Source: Lachnoclostridium sp. (GTDB taxonomy: Bacteria; Bacillota; Clostridia; Lachnospirales; Lachnospiraceae). Taken from it: a DNA stretch of 46,943 nucleotides. The stretch is from assembly GCA_023664665.1 (NCBI GenBank), contig JAMPEY010000024.1, forward strand, positions 1-46,943. The letters are read 5' to 3'. Shown here piece by piece: positions 26,114-36,533 of this stretch. Under the pieces are notes generated by a model, which was not told the DNA's origin, made no database searches, and worked only from the letters and a program-made list of their open reading frames with translations. The position numbers were made by a program, and so were the translations under genes. The number at the start of each line of letters is the position of its first letter. Position 1 is the stretch's first letter.

Positions 26114-27844
26114 ATGACAATAGAATTTTGGTACTTAATCGGAGCTGCTCTTGTATTTTGGATGCAGGCAGGCTTCGCCATGGTGGAAACAGGATTTACC
26201 AGAGCGAAAAATGCCGGAAACATCATTATGAAGAATCTGATGGATTTCTGTATCGGCACTGTGGTGTTCTCACTGCTTGGATATTCTCTGATGATGGGGG
26301 AAGATACCCTCTTTGGGCTGATAGGAATGCCGAATCTGGATTTGTTTACCAATTTCAAGGAATTCATCGCAAGCCCCGAAAACGGCAGCTTTACCGCGGC
26401 TTCCACATTTGTGTTTAACCTTGTGTTCTGTGCAACCACGGCAACCATCGTTTCCGGCGCTATGGCGGAACGCACCAAGTTTTCCTCATACTGTGTCTAT
26501 TCCGGTGTGATATCCCTTGTGGTTTATCCCATTGAGGCGCATTGGATCTGGGGCGGCGGCTGGCTGTCAAAGATAGGCTTCCATGATTATGCAGGCTCCT
26601 GTGCCATCCATATGGTGGGCGGAATCGCCGCTTTAGTGGGCGCTGTGATTTTAGGACCCCGCATCGGCAAGTATGTCAGGAACAAAGAGGGAAAAGTCAC
26701 AAAAGTAAACGCGTTTCCGGGTCATTCCATTCCCCTTGGCGCATTGGGTGTATTCATCCTCTGGCTTGGCTGGTATGGATTTAACGGGGCGGCTGCTACA
26801 AGCATATCCGAGCTTGCTTCCATATTCCTGACCACCACGATTGCACCTGCTGTTGCCACCTGCACTACCATGATTTATACTTGGGTAAAGAACGGCAAGC
26901 CCGATGTTTCCATGTGCCTGAACGCTTCCCTGGCGGGTCTGGTAGGCATCACAGCAGGCTGCGATGCCATGGATGCCATAGGCGCTACTGTTGTGGGCAT
27001 TGTGTCTGGTATCTTGGTTGTTGTAGTAGTGGAAGCGCTGGATATCAAGCTTCATGTTGACGACCCCGTGGGCGCCGTGGGCGTACATATGGCAAACGGA
27101 ATCTGGGGAACCATCGCTGTGGGACTGCTTGCGAATCCCGATGCTCCTGCCGGATTAAGCGGATTATTTTACACAGGCTCCTTTACACAGTTAGGTCTTC
27201 AATTATTGGGCTTTGCGACGGTAGGCATTTATGCTGCTGTAATGATGATTATCACCTTTACCTTAATTAAGAAAACGGTAGGGCTTCGCGCATCTGCCGA
27301 GGATGAACTGATGGGCATGGATATTTCCGAGCATGGACTGCCCAGCGCTTATGCGGACTTTGCTCCCTCTGTGGATAAATATTCCGGATTTGCTCCTGCG
27401 GAAGGCATTACTGCTGTGGTGGGCGATGTACCCCCTGCGGAGGCAGTTCCCGTAAAGAAGGTTCCTTCCTTCGAGGAGGATGGCGCTCCAAAGTTTACCA
27501 AGGTGGAAATCATCTGCAAGGAGGAGCGGCTGTATGCGCTGCGGGAAGCTATGATGGAGCTTGGAATCACCGGAATGACCGTATCCCATGTGCTTGGCTG
27601 CGGCATCCAGAAAGGCAGGCCGGAATATTACCGTGGTGTCGAGGTGGAAACCCATCTGCTTCCCAAGGTTCAGGTGGACATCGTAGTCAGTCAGGTTCCT
27701 GTCCGCAGTGTCATTGAAACCGCAAAGAAGGTTTTATATACCGGACATATCGGCGATGGCAAGATTTTCGTATATGATGTGGAAAATGTTGTCAAGGTAA
27801 GGACCGGCGAAGAAGGGTTTGATGCCCTTCAGGATGTTGAGTAA
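26114..27844 (+). CDS. amt: Ammonium transporter fused to a PII signalling domain
   Basis: 576 residues. Residues 1-410 are an Amt/Rh ammonium channel with 11 or so helices; the conserved pore His pair is in CAIHMVGGIAALVG and GVHMANGIWGT. A Pro/Ala-rich linker (about 440-465) leads to a complete GlnB/GlnK domain (about 466-576): KVEIICKEERLYALREAM, the T-loop GRPEYYRGVEVE with the Tyr51 equivalent, and KIFVYDVENVVKVRTGEE. PII normally binds Amt as a separate protein and blocks it; fusion would make gating intrinsic. GAGGAGG precedes ATG 26114. It lies with glnN, asnB and pyrG. Confidence 0.93.
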   Translation: MTIEFWYLIGAALVFWMQAGFAMVETGFTRAKNAGNIIMKNLMDFCIGTVVFSLLGYSLMMGEDTLFGLIGMPNLDLFTNFKEFIASPENGSFTAASTFVFNLVFCATTATIVSGAMAERTKFSSYCVYSGVISLVVYPIEAHWIWGGGWLSKIGFHDYAGSCAIHMVGGIAALVGAVILGPRIGKYVRNKEGKVTKVNAFPGHSIPLGALGVFILWLGWYGFNGAAATSISELASIFLTTTIAPAVATCTTMIYTWVKNGKPDVSMCLNASLAGLVGITAGCDAMDAIGATVVGIVSGILVVVVVEALDIKLHVDDPVGAVGVHMANGIWGTIAVGLLANPDAPAGLSGLFYTGSFTQLGLQLLGFATVGIYAAVMMIITFTLIKKTVGLRASAEDELMGMDISEHGLPSAYADFAPSVDKYSGFAPAEGITAVVGDVPPAEAVPVKKVPSFEEDGAPKFTKVEIICKEERLYALREAMMELGITGMTVSHVLGCGIQKGRPEYYRGVEVETHLLPKVQVDIVVSQVPVRSVIETAKKVLYTGHIGDGKIFVYDVENVVKVRTGEEGFDALQDVE

Positions 27845-27880
27845 TTATTTATACAAATACTTAATTCAGGAGGTATTCCT

Positions 27881-31097
<3,217 letters not shown>

Positions 31098-31122
31098 TCA
31101 TGTTGATGGTATTTTATAAATG

Positions 31123-31155
31123 GGGCAGGCGGATAAAAGAATTATCTGCCTGCCC
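31123..31155. terminator. Hairpin between pyrG and the convergent toxin remnant
   Basis: GGGCAGGCGGATA (31123-31135) pairs with TATCTGCCTGCCC (31143-31155), 13 bp with one wobble. The flanks are T-rich only in part. It probably ends pyrG transcripts and perhaps those arriving from the minus strand. Confidence 0.65.
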
Positions 31156-31163
31156 TCTATCTT

Positions 31164-31599
31164 CTACTGCGCTTTATTATCACTATTTAATTCTTCCATC
31201 AGATATTGTTTTATGTCTGTAATATGCTGCCTGAAATAATTCGTTTTCCCTTTTTCAAAGGCTAATATTCTTTTCAGCTTATACTCTAATTCAGATAATA
31301 ATATTTTATTTTTTACAATATGTATCTTTTTTGTTTTATTAAGATACTCTCTATCAATATACTTTTCTGTAAATGGAACAACATCACTTATAAAAAATAT
31401 TGACTTTTCATTTGTATTTCCTACATGATAAAAGCAGGAGCGTATATCCTACAGGAATAGCCCAATATAAATCATCGCATTCCAAAGACTTCATCAGACA
31501 TAGAATTGGTCGTTCTTTTGAATCATTCCATGTTCCGCCTATATTTCTGATTATCTGATAAAATTCATTTTTTCCAAAGTACATTCCGTGTTCTTCCAT
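31164..31599 (-). pseudogene. Type III TA toxin (ToxN/CptN/TenpN-like), frameshifted
   Basis: The N-terminal part (from ATG 31599, ribosome site GGGAG; another ATG at 31611) reads MEEHGMYFGKNEFYQIIRN, then WNDSKERPILCLMKS and DLYWAIPVG, and stops at 31408. A second frame continues with IRSCFYHVGNTNEKSIFFI, then YKLKRILAFEKGKTN, to a stop at 31164. Together they make a ToxN-superfamily endoribonuclease-like protein of about 145 codons, probably missing a short middle part. The RNA repeats and terminator immediately upstream are the hallmark of type III systems. The toxin is most likely dead. The exact subfamily is inferred (45-nt repeats suggest CptIN). Confidence 0.7.
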
Positions 31600-31621
31600 T
31601 TTTTCTCCCATGAGCAGAAAA

Positions 31622-31788
31622 AAGCCCTATACTTACATATAGGGCTTACAATGTTTTTTGTCCTACATTGCGAAAGGTAATTGTGTCATAATACAATGTT
31701 GCTTGCTGCACATTGCGAAACATAATTAATACAAGATACAATGTTTTTTGTCCTACATTGCGAAAGGTAGAAATCTATAAGATTTCTT
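31622..31788 (-). ncRNA. Type III antitoxin RNA: three 45-nt repeats
   Basis: On the minus strand three units with an exact 45-base period each carry CAATGT, a 10-base loop and ACATTG (plus-strand positions 31649-31670, 31694-31715, 31739-31760), preceded by TTTCG. Two units are nearly identical; the middle one has diverged in its loop. A strong terminator follows (AAGCCCTATA/TATAGGGCTT at 31647-31622, then a T-run), placed just before the toxin start. This is the layout of ToxI/CptI-type RNAs, which are cut by and bind the toxin. Start near 31788 is inferred from the promoter. Confidence 0.78.
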
Positions 31789-31794
31789 ATTCAT

Positions 31795-31823
31795 AATATA
31801 CCCAATTCCACCCAAACATTCAA
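31795..31823 (-). promoter_or_regulatory. Promoter of the type III antitoxin RNA
   Basis: TTGAAT (31823-31818) and TATATT (31800-31795), spacer 17, placed about 30 bases before the first repeat. A tandem GAATGTTCACA pair lies further upstream (about 31832-31854). Confidence 0.68.
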
Positions 31824-31888
31824 CGAACAAATTGTGAACATTCTGTGAACATTCTCAAAAAAATCCACATCCCCATCTGTTTTCCGAT

Positions 31889-32416
31889 TCAATCCTTCTG
31901 TTCTTTTGGCACCGCATAATTAAATCTTTGCCCTAGTATACTCTCTCTGTCGCATCTCCATACATTAAAATCTTCCCACGGTCCTACATACAGCAGCTGA
32001 TTATTTCTTGCCACAATCCTTATCCCCTCATCTCCTGACCATGCACAATCACCGCCTAATTTTATAACAGGAATGTTTTCATCTGCTATGTCATAATCAT
32101 CAAATTCGCATATCCCTAGTTCTATATAGCTTAAAATAGATGCTGGGTCTTTTTCAAAATCTTTTATGATATCCGGATTCATATCCTCGCATATGTCAGG
32201 AAGAATTTCCAGATAATCCTCATAATATCTTCTTAATGCGTTACATATTTCTACCAAAAACTCCCTATCCAGATTATTCAGATATTTAATATTTTTTTCC
32301 ACATATTCTACAGAAATATCCTTTTTAAACCATGCTTCCAATTCATAGCCAAAAATATCCGCATAAAATGTGCCTACCATATATCCAACTTCATTCTCAT
32401 ATACATCTTCCAGCAT
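31889..32416 (-). CDS. Hypothetical protein, possibly immunity-like (DUF6985-type tail)
   Basis: A 175-residue acidic soluble protein. The N-terminal helical half includes RRYYEDYLEILPDI. The C-terminal half includes GGDCAWSGDEGIRIVARNNQ and LYVGPWEDFNVW, which resembles small stress or immunity proteins of contact-toxin loci (DUF6985-like); this is by eye only. ATG 32416 is chosen because AAGGAGG lies eight bases before it. It follows a fragment that also looks like an immunity gene. No toxin partner is in the window. Confidence 0.55.
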   Translation of the reverse strand: MLEDVYENEVGYMVGTFYADIFGYELEAWFKKDISVEYVEKNIKYLNNLDREFLVEICNALRRYYEDYLEILPDICEDMNPDIIKDFEKDPASILSYIELGICEFDDYDIADENIPVIKLGGDCAWSGDEGIRIVARNNQLLYVGPWEDFNVWRCDRESILGQRFNYAVPKEQKD

Positions 32417-32442
32417 ATTTCTAACCTCCTTACTCTTTTCGT

Positions 32443-32700
32443 TCAAATATTAATCTCCTTTTTTATCTGACACAAATATCCTTTTAATTCATCCTCTGCC
32501 TGCGGTTCTTTTTTGACAAACTCCCTGCAGGTTTCCATCAAGCAGTCATAAAATTTTCTGTTATCCACAAATACCATCGTATCCTGTTCTGCCGCTGGCT
32601 TCCAAAAATATAATGTAACATATCCTTCCTTGTAATCTTCATCATCCGGGTCAAAGGAACACGAAATATACCCTTCTCCCTGCCCCTTATATTCCGCCTG
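32443..32700 (-). pseudogene. 5'-truncated gene fragment, CdiI-like immunity protein
   Basis: An open frame of 85 codons begins directly after an in-frame TGA at 32701 and has no start codon. It includes GEGYISCSFDPDDEDYKEGY and TLYFWKPAAEQDTMVFVDN, and ends KGYLCQIKKEINI. The composition and the C-terminal helix resemble CdiI-type RNase immunity proteins. It overlaps the end of the MerR gene, so the 5' part was probably lost by deletion. The family call is tentative. Confidence 0.5.
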
Positions 32701-33406
32701 TCACTTCTATACACCACACCTTTTTCTTACAGCATGGGCATATTAACTTCCGGGTTTTTGGCGTGTGATTCGCAAACATTGCCTCCATTTTTGAAGGTTT
32801 GAATGCGGTATGGCACTGCGGGCAGAGATATTTTACATGCTGATACCAATACGGAAACAAAATCAAGACACAAATAATCACCAATACCACACTGGCGGCA
32901 AAAGGAAGCCAATTTTTTGACAGAATGCCATAGACAAAGCTGCCCACCTCCAGCGCCTCCGCCGGAAGCGCTATCATAAGCATCCTCTTGTAAATTTTGT
33001 TTAAGTTTTTTCTGCTTTCCATAATGATTGATATGTCATGAATCGAATTTTCCGACAGTTCCTCAAAATTCTGCATCATGTCCTGCATTCTTTTTACCCT
33101 TAAAAGCTGCTCGTTCTTTTCCGAAATATCCTTTTCCAAATCACTGCTCTGCTGTTCCAGCAAAAGCGAAACCACTTCCTTCGATTCGGATGAATTAAGG
33201 ATATCCGCAATGCTTTTCAATGAGATTCCCAGGTTCTTTAAAAAGCAGATGGTTTCCAAGGTTACTACATCCTTCTCTGTAAATAACCTTCTTCCCCCTT
33301 CTGACAGTTTGCTGGGCACAAGGATTCCTCTCTCATCATAATATTGAACTGTTCTGACAGAAACATTGCACTTTTTTGCAAGCTCTCCCGTGGTGTACAT
33401 TGACAT
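32687..33406 (-). CDS. MerR-family regulator with membrane helices and zinc ribbon
   Basis: 239 residues. Residues 3-70 are a MerR winged helix-turn-helix (YTTGELAKKCNVSVRTVQYYDERG). A coiled coil (about 80-125) follows. Two hydrophobic helices (about 140-190) predict membrane anchoring, and the tail has CPQCHTAF and CPCCKKKVW, a four-cysteine zinc ribbon. The signal sensed is unknown. AAGGAGG stands seven bases before ATG 33406. Confidence 0.85.
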   Translation of the reverse strand: MSMYTTGELAKKCNVSVRTVQYYDERGILVPSKLSEGGRRLFTEKDVVTLETICFLKNLGISLKSIADILNSSESKEVVSLLLEQQSSDLEKDISEKNEQLLRVKRMQDMMQNFEELSENSIHDISIIMESRKNLNKIYKRMLMIALPAEALEVGSFVYGILSKNWLPFAASVVLVIICVLILFPYWYQHVKYLCPQCHTAFKPSKMEAMFANHTPKTRKLICPCCKKKVWCIEVTGGI

Positions 33407-33542
33407 ATCATATCCTCCTTTCTAGGATCAATATACAACATAACGCCGCGTAACAAGCAATACCCCACGCAGCGTTATTTTTATAAAACAGTCCAATAAA
33501 TTTATTATGATTTAAAACAGTCTCTATTACCTGACACTCAAT

Positions 33543-33845
33543 TTATAAGTTTCTCCCTTGATACTGTATTGTTACAACATAGACTGTTTTACCAGCTTCA
33601 TCAATTCTAAAAATGGCAATATAGTTGTCAATCAACAATTGCCTATAGCCTTTTCCTGCATATCTTCCCTCATTACGCTCTTGATGAGATTGCGGAAAAG
33701 TGTCTAAATTTAATATAGCTTTTTTAATTCTGCCAATCTGCTCTTCCGCATTTTCGGGAGCCATTTTCTCATTTGCGATATATCCATAAATGCTATCCAA
33801 TTCTCGTATTGCTTTAGCGTTGATTCTAACCTTATACTCATCCAA
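33543..33845 (-). CDS. RelE/ParE-family toxin
   Basis: A 100-residue toxin of the RelE/ParE superfamily: N-terminal DEYKVRINAKAIRELDSIYGYI, central helix AEEQIGRIKKAI, and strands KGYRQLLIDNYIAIFRID and VYVVTIQYQGRN. The probable start is TTG 33845, which overlaps the antitoxin stop by eight bases in a TTGGATGA arrangement; the frame is open upstream to 33887, but that reading would lie in the antitoxin gene. ParE-like (gyrase) or RelE-like (mRNA) action cannot be told from sequence. Confidence 0.88.
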   Translation of the reverse strand: MDEYKVRINAKAIRELDSIYGYIANEKMAPENAEEQIGRIKKAILNLDTFPQSHQERNEGRYAGKGYRQLLIDNYIAIFRIDEAGKTVYVVTIQYQGRNL

Positions 33846-34101
33846 AATGCTTTTTCTCCAATTCTGCAAACACAATCTCTGCATCAACAGCTTCTGCGCC
33901 GTTTGCTATTTCTTGCTCTGATTCAAAAATAGCTTGGTCAATACGATTCATTTTGGCAAACTTATCATATAATTCACTGCTCATTACAACCAGATCACTA
34001 TATCCGTTTTTCGTGATAAAAATGGGCTCCTGTTCTTTATGTGCAATATTAGAAATCTCAGTAGTATTGCGTAAATCCTTAATAGGCATTATAAGCGGCA
34101 T
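33838..34101 (-). CDS. Phd/YefM-family antitoxin
   Basis: An 87-residue antitoxin. The N-terminal Phd/YefM DNA-binding fold reads MPIKDLRNTTEISNIAHKEQ and PIFITKNGYSDLVVMS. The C-terminal acidic helix (about 50-87) is the toxin-binding part. GGAG lies upstream of ATG 34101. It forms an operon with the overlapping toxin gene and probably represses its own promoter. Confidence 0.9.
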   Translation of the reverse strand: MPLIMPIKDLRNTTEISNIAHKEQEPIFITKNGYSDLVVMSSELYDKFAKMNRIDQAIFESEQEIANGAEAVDAEIVFAELEKKHFG

Positions 34102-34198
34102 GATGCTTCACTCCTTTCTTTGACATAATTATAGCATAATTATGTGTCAAAAACAATAAAAATATACGATAGCCTACCTTCGTTCAAAGCACTATCCT

Positions 34199-34267
34199 AT
34201 AATAGAATCAAAGGACTGATTCTATTATCCAAATTCTATAATAGAATCAAAGGGCTGATTCTATTAT
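34199..34267. repeat. Two tandem palindromes, 39-base period
   Basis: ATAATAGAATCA/TGATTCTATTAT with a five- to six-base loop occurs at 34199-34228 and 34238-34267. The second copy encodes the last residues (RIIESAL) and stop of the GNAT gene. A single arm, TGATTCTATTAT, recurs at 34790-34801 beyond the start of that gene. Confidence 0.8.
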
Positions 34268-34747
34268 CCGAATTCTATAATACAGATAATCCCCCGCAAA
34301 CGCAGACTCGGAATCGTTGATTTTCCTGTCATAAAGGATAAATCCCACGCTTTCATAATTTCTGGGGGCAATCAGGTTACTGTTTGTCCATACCCGTATT
34401 TCTTTTAAATTATCGTACTTTTTAATTCTTAGAACAGCTTCCTCAAGCTGCCTCTTCCCAAATCCCTGCCCTTTGTACTTTGTCCGAATTCCGTTATGCC
34501 CGATGTCAACATACTCCGGACAATTTCTAGGGTCCCAGCAGATAAACCCGATAGGCTCTCCCCCAAGACAGGTGACAAAGCCGCAGCTATCCGCTATCTC
34601 GGGATTCTCGAAAAAGAAGTCATCCGACTCCCTCCAGTTATCGCCCCAGCATCTGCTGCATCTTTCATCAAAGGAGTAGGCATCTGTCAGAATATCATAC
34701 ATAATGCCTCGCTCAAAATCGGTAAATTTGCAAAATTCGATATTCAT
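34247..34747 (-). CDS. GNAT-family N-acetyltransferase
   Basis: A 166-residue acetyltransferase. The acetyl-CoA loop motif A reads IRTKYKGQGFGKRQLEEAV, followed by EIRVWTNSNLIAPRNYESVGFILYDR, the usual motif B end. The N-terminal part has a Cys-containing stretch, DERCSRCWGDNW. Substrate unknown. Start codons at 34756 and 34747 both lack a good ribosome site; the second matches the fold start. Palindromic repeats border it on both sides. Confidence 0.85.
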   Translation of the reverse strand: MNIEFCKFTDFERGIMYDILTDAYSFDERCSRCWGDNWRESDDFFFENPEIADSCGFVTCLGGEPIGFICWDPRNCPEYVDIGHNGIRTKYKGQGFGKRQLEEAVLRIKKYDNLKEIRVWTNSNLIAPRNYESVGFILYDRKINDSESAFAGDYLYYRIRIIESAL

Positions 34748-34801
34748 ACTAACCATCCATTCTTGCTACAGCCCAGAACTCCCTCACTTTGATTCTATTA
34801 T

Positions 34802-34845
34802 TAGGCGATTGCGACACTCTTCAAAAACAGAGTTTCGCAATCACC
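34802..34845. repeat. 44-bp palindromic element flanked by TGATTCTATTAT-like direct repeats
   Basis: The arms AGGCGATTGCGACACTC and GAGTTTCGCAATCACCT match at 15 of 17 positions. TGATTCTATTAT (34790-34801) and TGATTCCATTAT (34846-34857) lie directly on either side, like a target duplication. It is the best preserved member of the TTGCGAAACTC repeat family. Confidence 0.7.
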
Positions 34846-34917
34846 TGATTCCATTATATGCGCATTCGCACACTAGGTCAACATAATAAAAGGGGTGCCA
34901 AATATTCCCCCCATTTC

Positions 34918-36336
34918 TCACTCCATCGAATCCTTCTTGCACTCCCCCACCTTTGTGGCATACTCCCCGGTAAAGCATCCGGTACAAAAATCCAGCGAGC
35001 ATTTAGAACAGGCATCGATAAGCCCCTCCACACTGATATAGCCCAGAGTGTCTGCACCGATTTTTTCCCGTATTTCCTCTATGCTGAGCTGATTTGCAAG
35101 CAGGGTGTCCTCATGCCCGATATCCGTGCCAAAATAACAGGTATGCCTAAATGGCGGCGCGGAAATGCGCATATGCACTTCCTTCGCCCCGGCCCTGCGC
35201 ACCGCATTGATGGTCCGCAGGCTGGTGGTTCCCCTGACAATGGAATCGTCCACCAACACTACGCGTTTTTTGTCTATGGCAGCACGCAGGGGCGTAAGCT
35301 TCATATTCACGGCATTTTCCCGCTGCTCCTGCGTGGGGAAGATGAAACTGCGCCCAATATAAGAATTTTTCACAAATCCCGTTCCAAGGGGAATCCCGCT
35401 CTCCATGGCATAACCGATTGCCGCGTCCAGACCGCTGTCCGGCACCCCGCAGACCAAATCCGCCTCCACGGGATGCTCCTTTGCAAGCTGCCGCCCCATA
35501 TTTACCCTTGCCTCATACACGCTCTGCCCGTCCAGAACCGAATCCGACCTTGCAAAATAAACATACTCAAACACGCACATACTCCTTTTGGCTTCCCGCA
35601 GGCACATTTCGCTATGTACTACCTTTCCATCTTCAATCAAAACCGCCTCCCCCGGCTGCACATCGCGGACAAAGCGAAAACCGCAGTTATCCAGAGCACA
35701 GGATTCCGATGCCACAGCCACCCCGTAATCATTCTCGCCGATACAGAGCGGGCGGTATCCGCAGCCATCCCTGATAGCCACTATGCTGTGGTTTCCACCC
35801 AGCACAATCAAAGAAAAAGACCCCTGCAAAAGCTTCGCCGCCTCTTTCACCCCGGTAAACAGATTGCCGGAGCGAATGGTGCGGTAAGCAATCAGGGAAG
35901 AAATCACTTCGCTGTCGCTGGTTGCGGAGAAATTCAGCCCAAAACGAGTCAGTCTCCCTTTCAATTCCCTTGCGTTTGTCACATTTCCGTTATGGACGGT
36001 AGCAATGCGCCCCGTCAGGTATTCCGTCACAAAAGGCTGCACATTGTGAACGGTGTTGGAGCCTGTAGTGGAATATCTGGCGTGCCCGATACCCTGTCTG
36101 CTCTTTGGTATTTTCTCCATGGTTTCGGGCAGGAACACTTCCGACACCAGCCCTTCATCCTTGATGCATGTAATGGCGCTTCCGTCCGACACAGCGATTC
36201 CTGCGCCCTCCTGCCCCCTGTGCTGCATGGACAGCAGGGCATTATAGCAGATTCCCGCCGCCTCGCTGCTCTTACTGTCCGATTTTATACTTACGCCGAA
36301 AACGGCGCATTCCTCATGAAGCTTATCAAAATTCAT
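34918..36336 (-). CDS. purF: Amidophosphoribosyltransferase
   Basis: A 472-residue enzyme of the first step of purine synthesis (PRPP plus glutamine to phosphoribosylamine). A nine-residue propeptide, MNFDKLHEE, precedes the catalytic Cys10 (CAVFGV), as in Bacillus-type PurF. Glutaminase motifs HRGQEGAG, GHARYSTTG and NGNVTN follow. The PRPP loop is VVLVDDSIVRGTTS (about residue 345). C-terminal cysteines (CYFGTD, CSKCSLDFC) fit the [4Fe-4S] cluster of this type. It stands apart from other pur genes and has its own promoter and leader. Confidence 0.95.
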   Translation of the reverse strand: MNFDKLHEECAVFGVSIKSDSKSSEAAGICYNALLSMQHRGQEGAGIAVSDGSAITCIKDEGLVSEVFLPETMEKIPKSRQGIGHARYSTTGSNTVHNVQPFVTEYLTGRIATVHNGNVTNARELKGRLTRFGLNFSATSDSEVISSLIAYRTIRSGNLFTGVKEAAKLLQGSFSLIVLGGNHSIVAIRDGCGYRPLCIGENDYGVAVASESCALDNCGFRFVRDVQPGEAVLIEDGKVVHSEMCLREAKRSMCVFEYVYFARSDSVLDGQSVYEARVNMGRQLAKEHPVEADLVCGVPDSGLDAAIGYAMESGIPLGTGFVKNSYIGRSFIFPTQEQRENAVNMKLTPLRAAIDKKRVVLVDDSIVRGTTSLRTINAVRRAGAKEVHMRISAPPFRHTCYFGTDIGHEDTLLANQLSIEEIREKIGADTLGYISVEGLIDACSKCSLDFCTGCFTGEYATKVGECKKDSME

Positions 36337-36371
36337 CTCTTAGTGACCCAGCCTTTCTTTCTACTTTCTTT

Positions 36372-36400
36372 TAGGTAATCACAAAACTCCGATTTCCCTA
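36372..36400. repeat. Degenerate member of the TTGCGAAACTC repeat family
   Basis: AGGTAATCACAAAACTC followed by a weak inverted arm (ATTTCCCTAA) in the purF leader region. It is much less certain than the other copies. Confidence 0.3.
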
Positions 36401-36442
36401 AATCAAAATATGCACTCTGCACAATGACACTCCTCAAAACAG

Positions 36443-36489
36443 AAAAAGCGCCTGCCTCTTCGGGGTAGAAACCCGTTGAGTACAGACGC
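36443..36489 (-). promoter_or_regulatory. purF leader hairpin / attenuator
   Basis: On the minus strand, within about eight bases of the expected transcript start, GCGTCTG (36489-36483) pairs with CAGGCGC (36454-36448). Inside lie CTC/GAG, a symmetrical AA/AA internal loop, and CGGG/CCCG closing the loop TTTCTAC. Five T follow. It has the form of an intrinsic terminator about 110 bases before the purF start, suggesting premature termination control. It does not match the purine riboswitch as a whole, although the GGTTTCTACC segment recalls one of its joints. Confidence 0.6.
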
Positions 36490-36503
36490 CTTTGTCCTTT
36501 TCC

Positions 36504-36533
36504 ATTATAACGCTACTTGTTCTTTATTGTCAA
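36504..36533 (-). promoter_or_regulatory. Promoter of purF
   Basis: TTGACA (36533-36528) and TATAAT (36509-36504), both consensus, spacer 18. The -35 box overlaps the stop codon of the upstream gene. Confidence 0.78.

Noticed and set aside
31648..31770. CRISPR array
   Set aside because: There are only three units at an exact 45-base period, with hairpins in each unit and no unique spacers, and a terminator plus toxin remnant follow; a type III antitoxin RNA explains it better.
34858..36378. Plus-strand open frame of about 500 codons
   Set aside because: It is fully antisense to purF, whose catalytic motifs are all present; the plus-strand reading has no recognisable domain or ribosome site.
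36443..36489. Purine riboswitch upstream of purF
   Set aside because: A GGTTTCTACC segment recalls the purine aptamer, but the three-way junction and second loop are absent and the element is too short.
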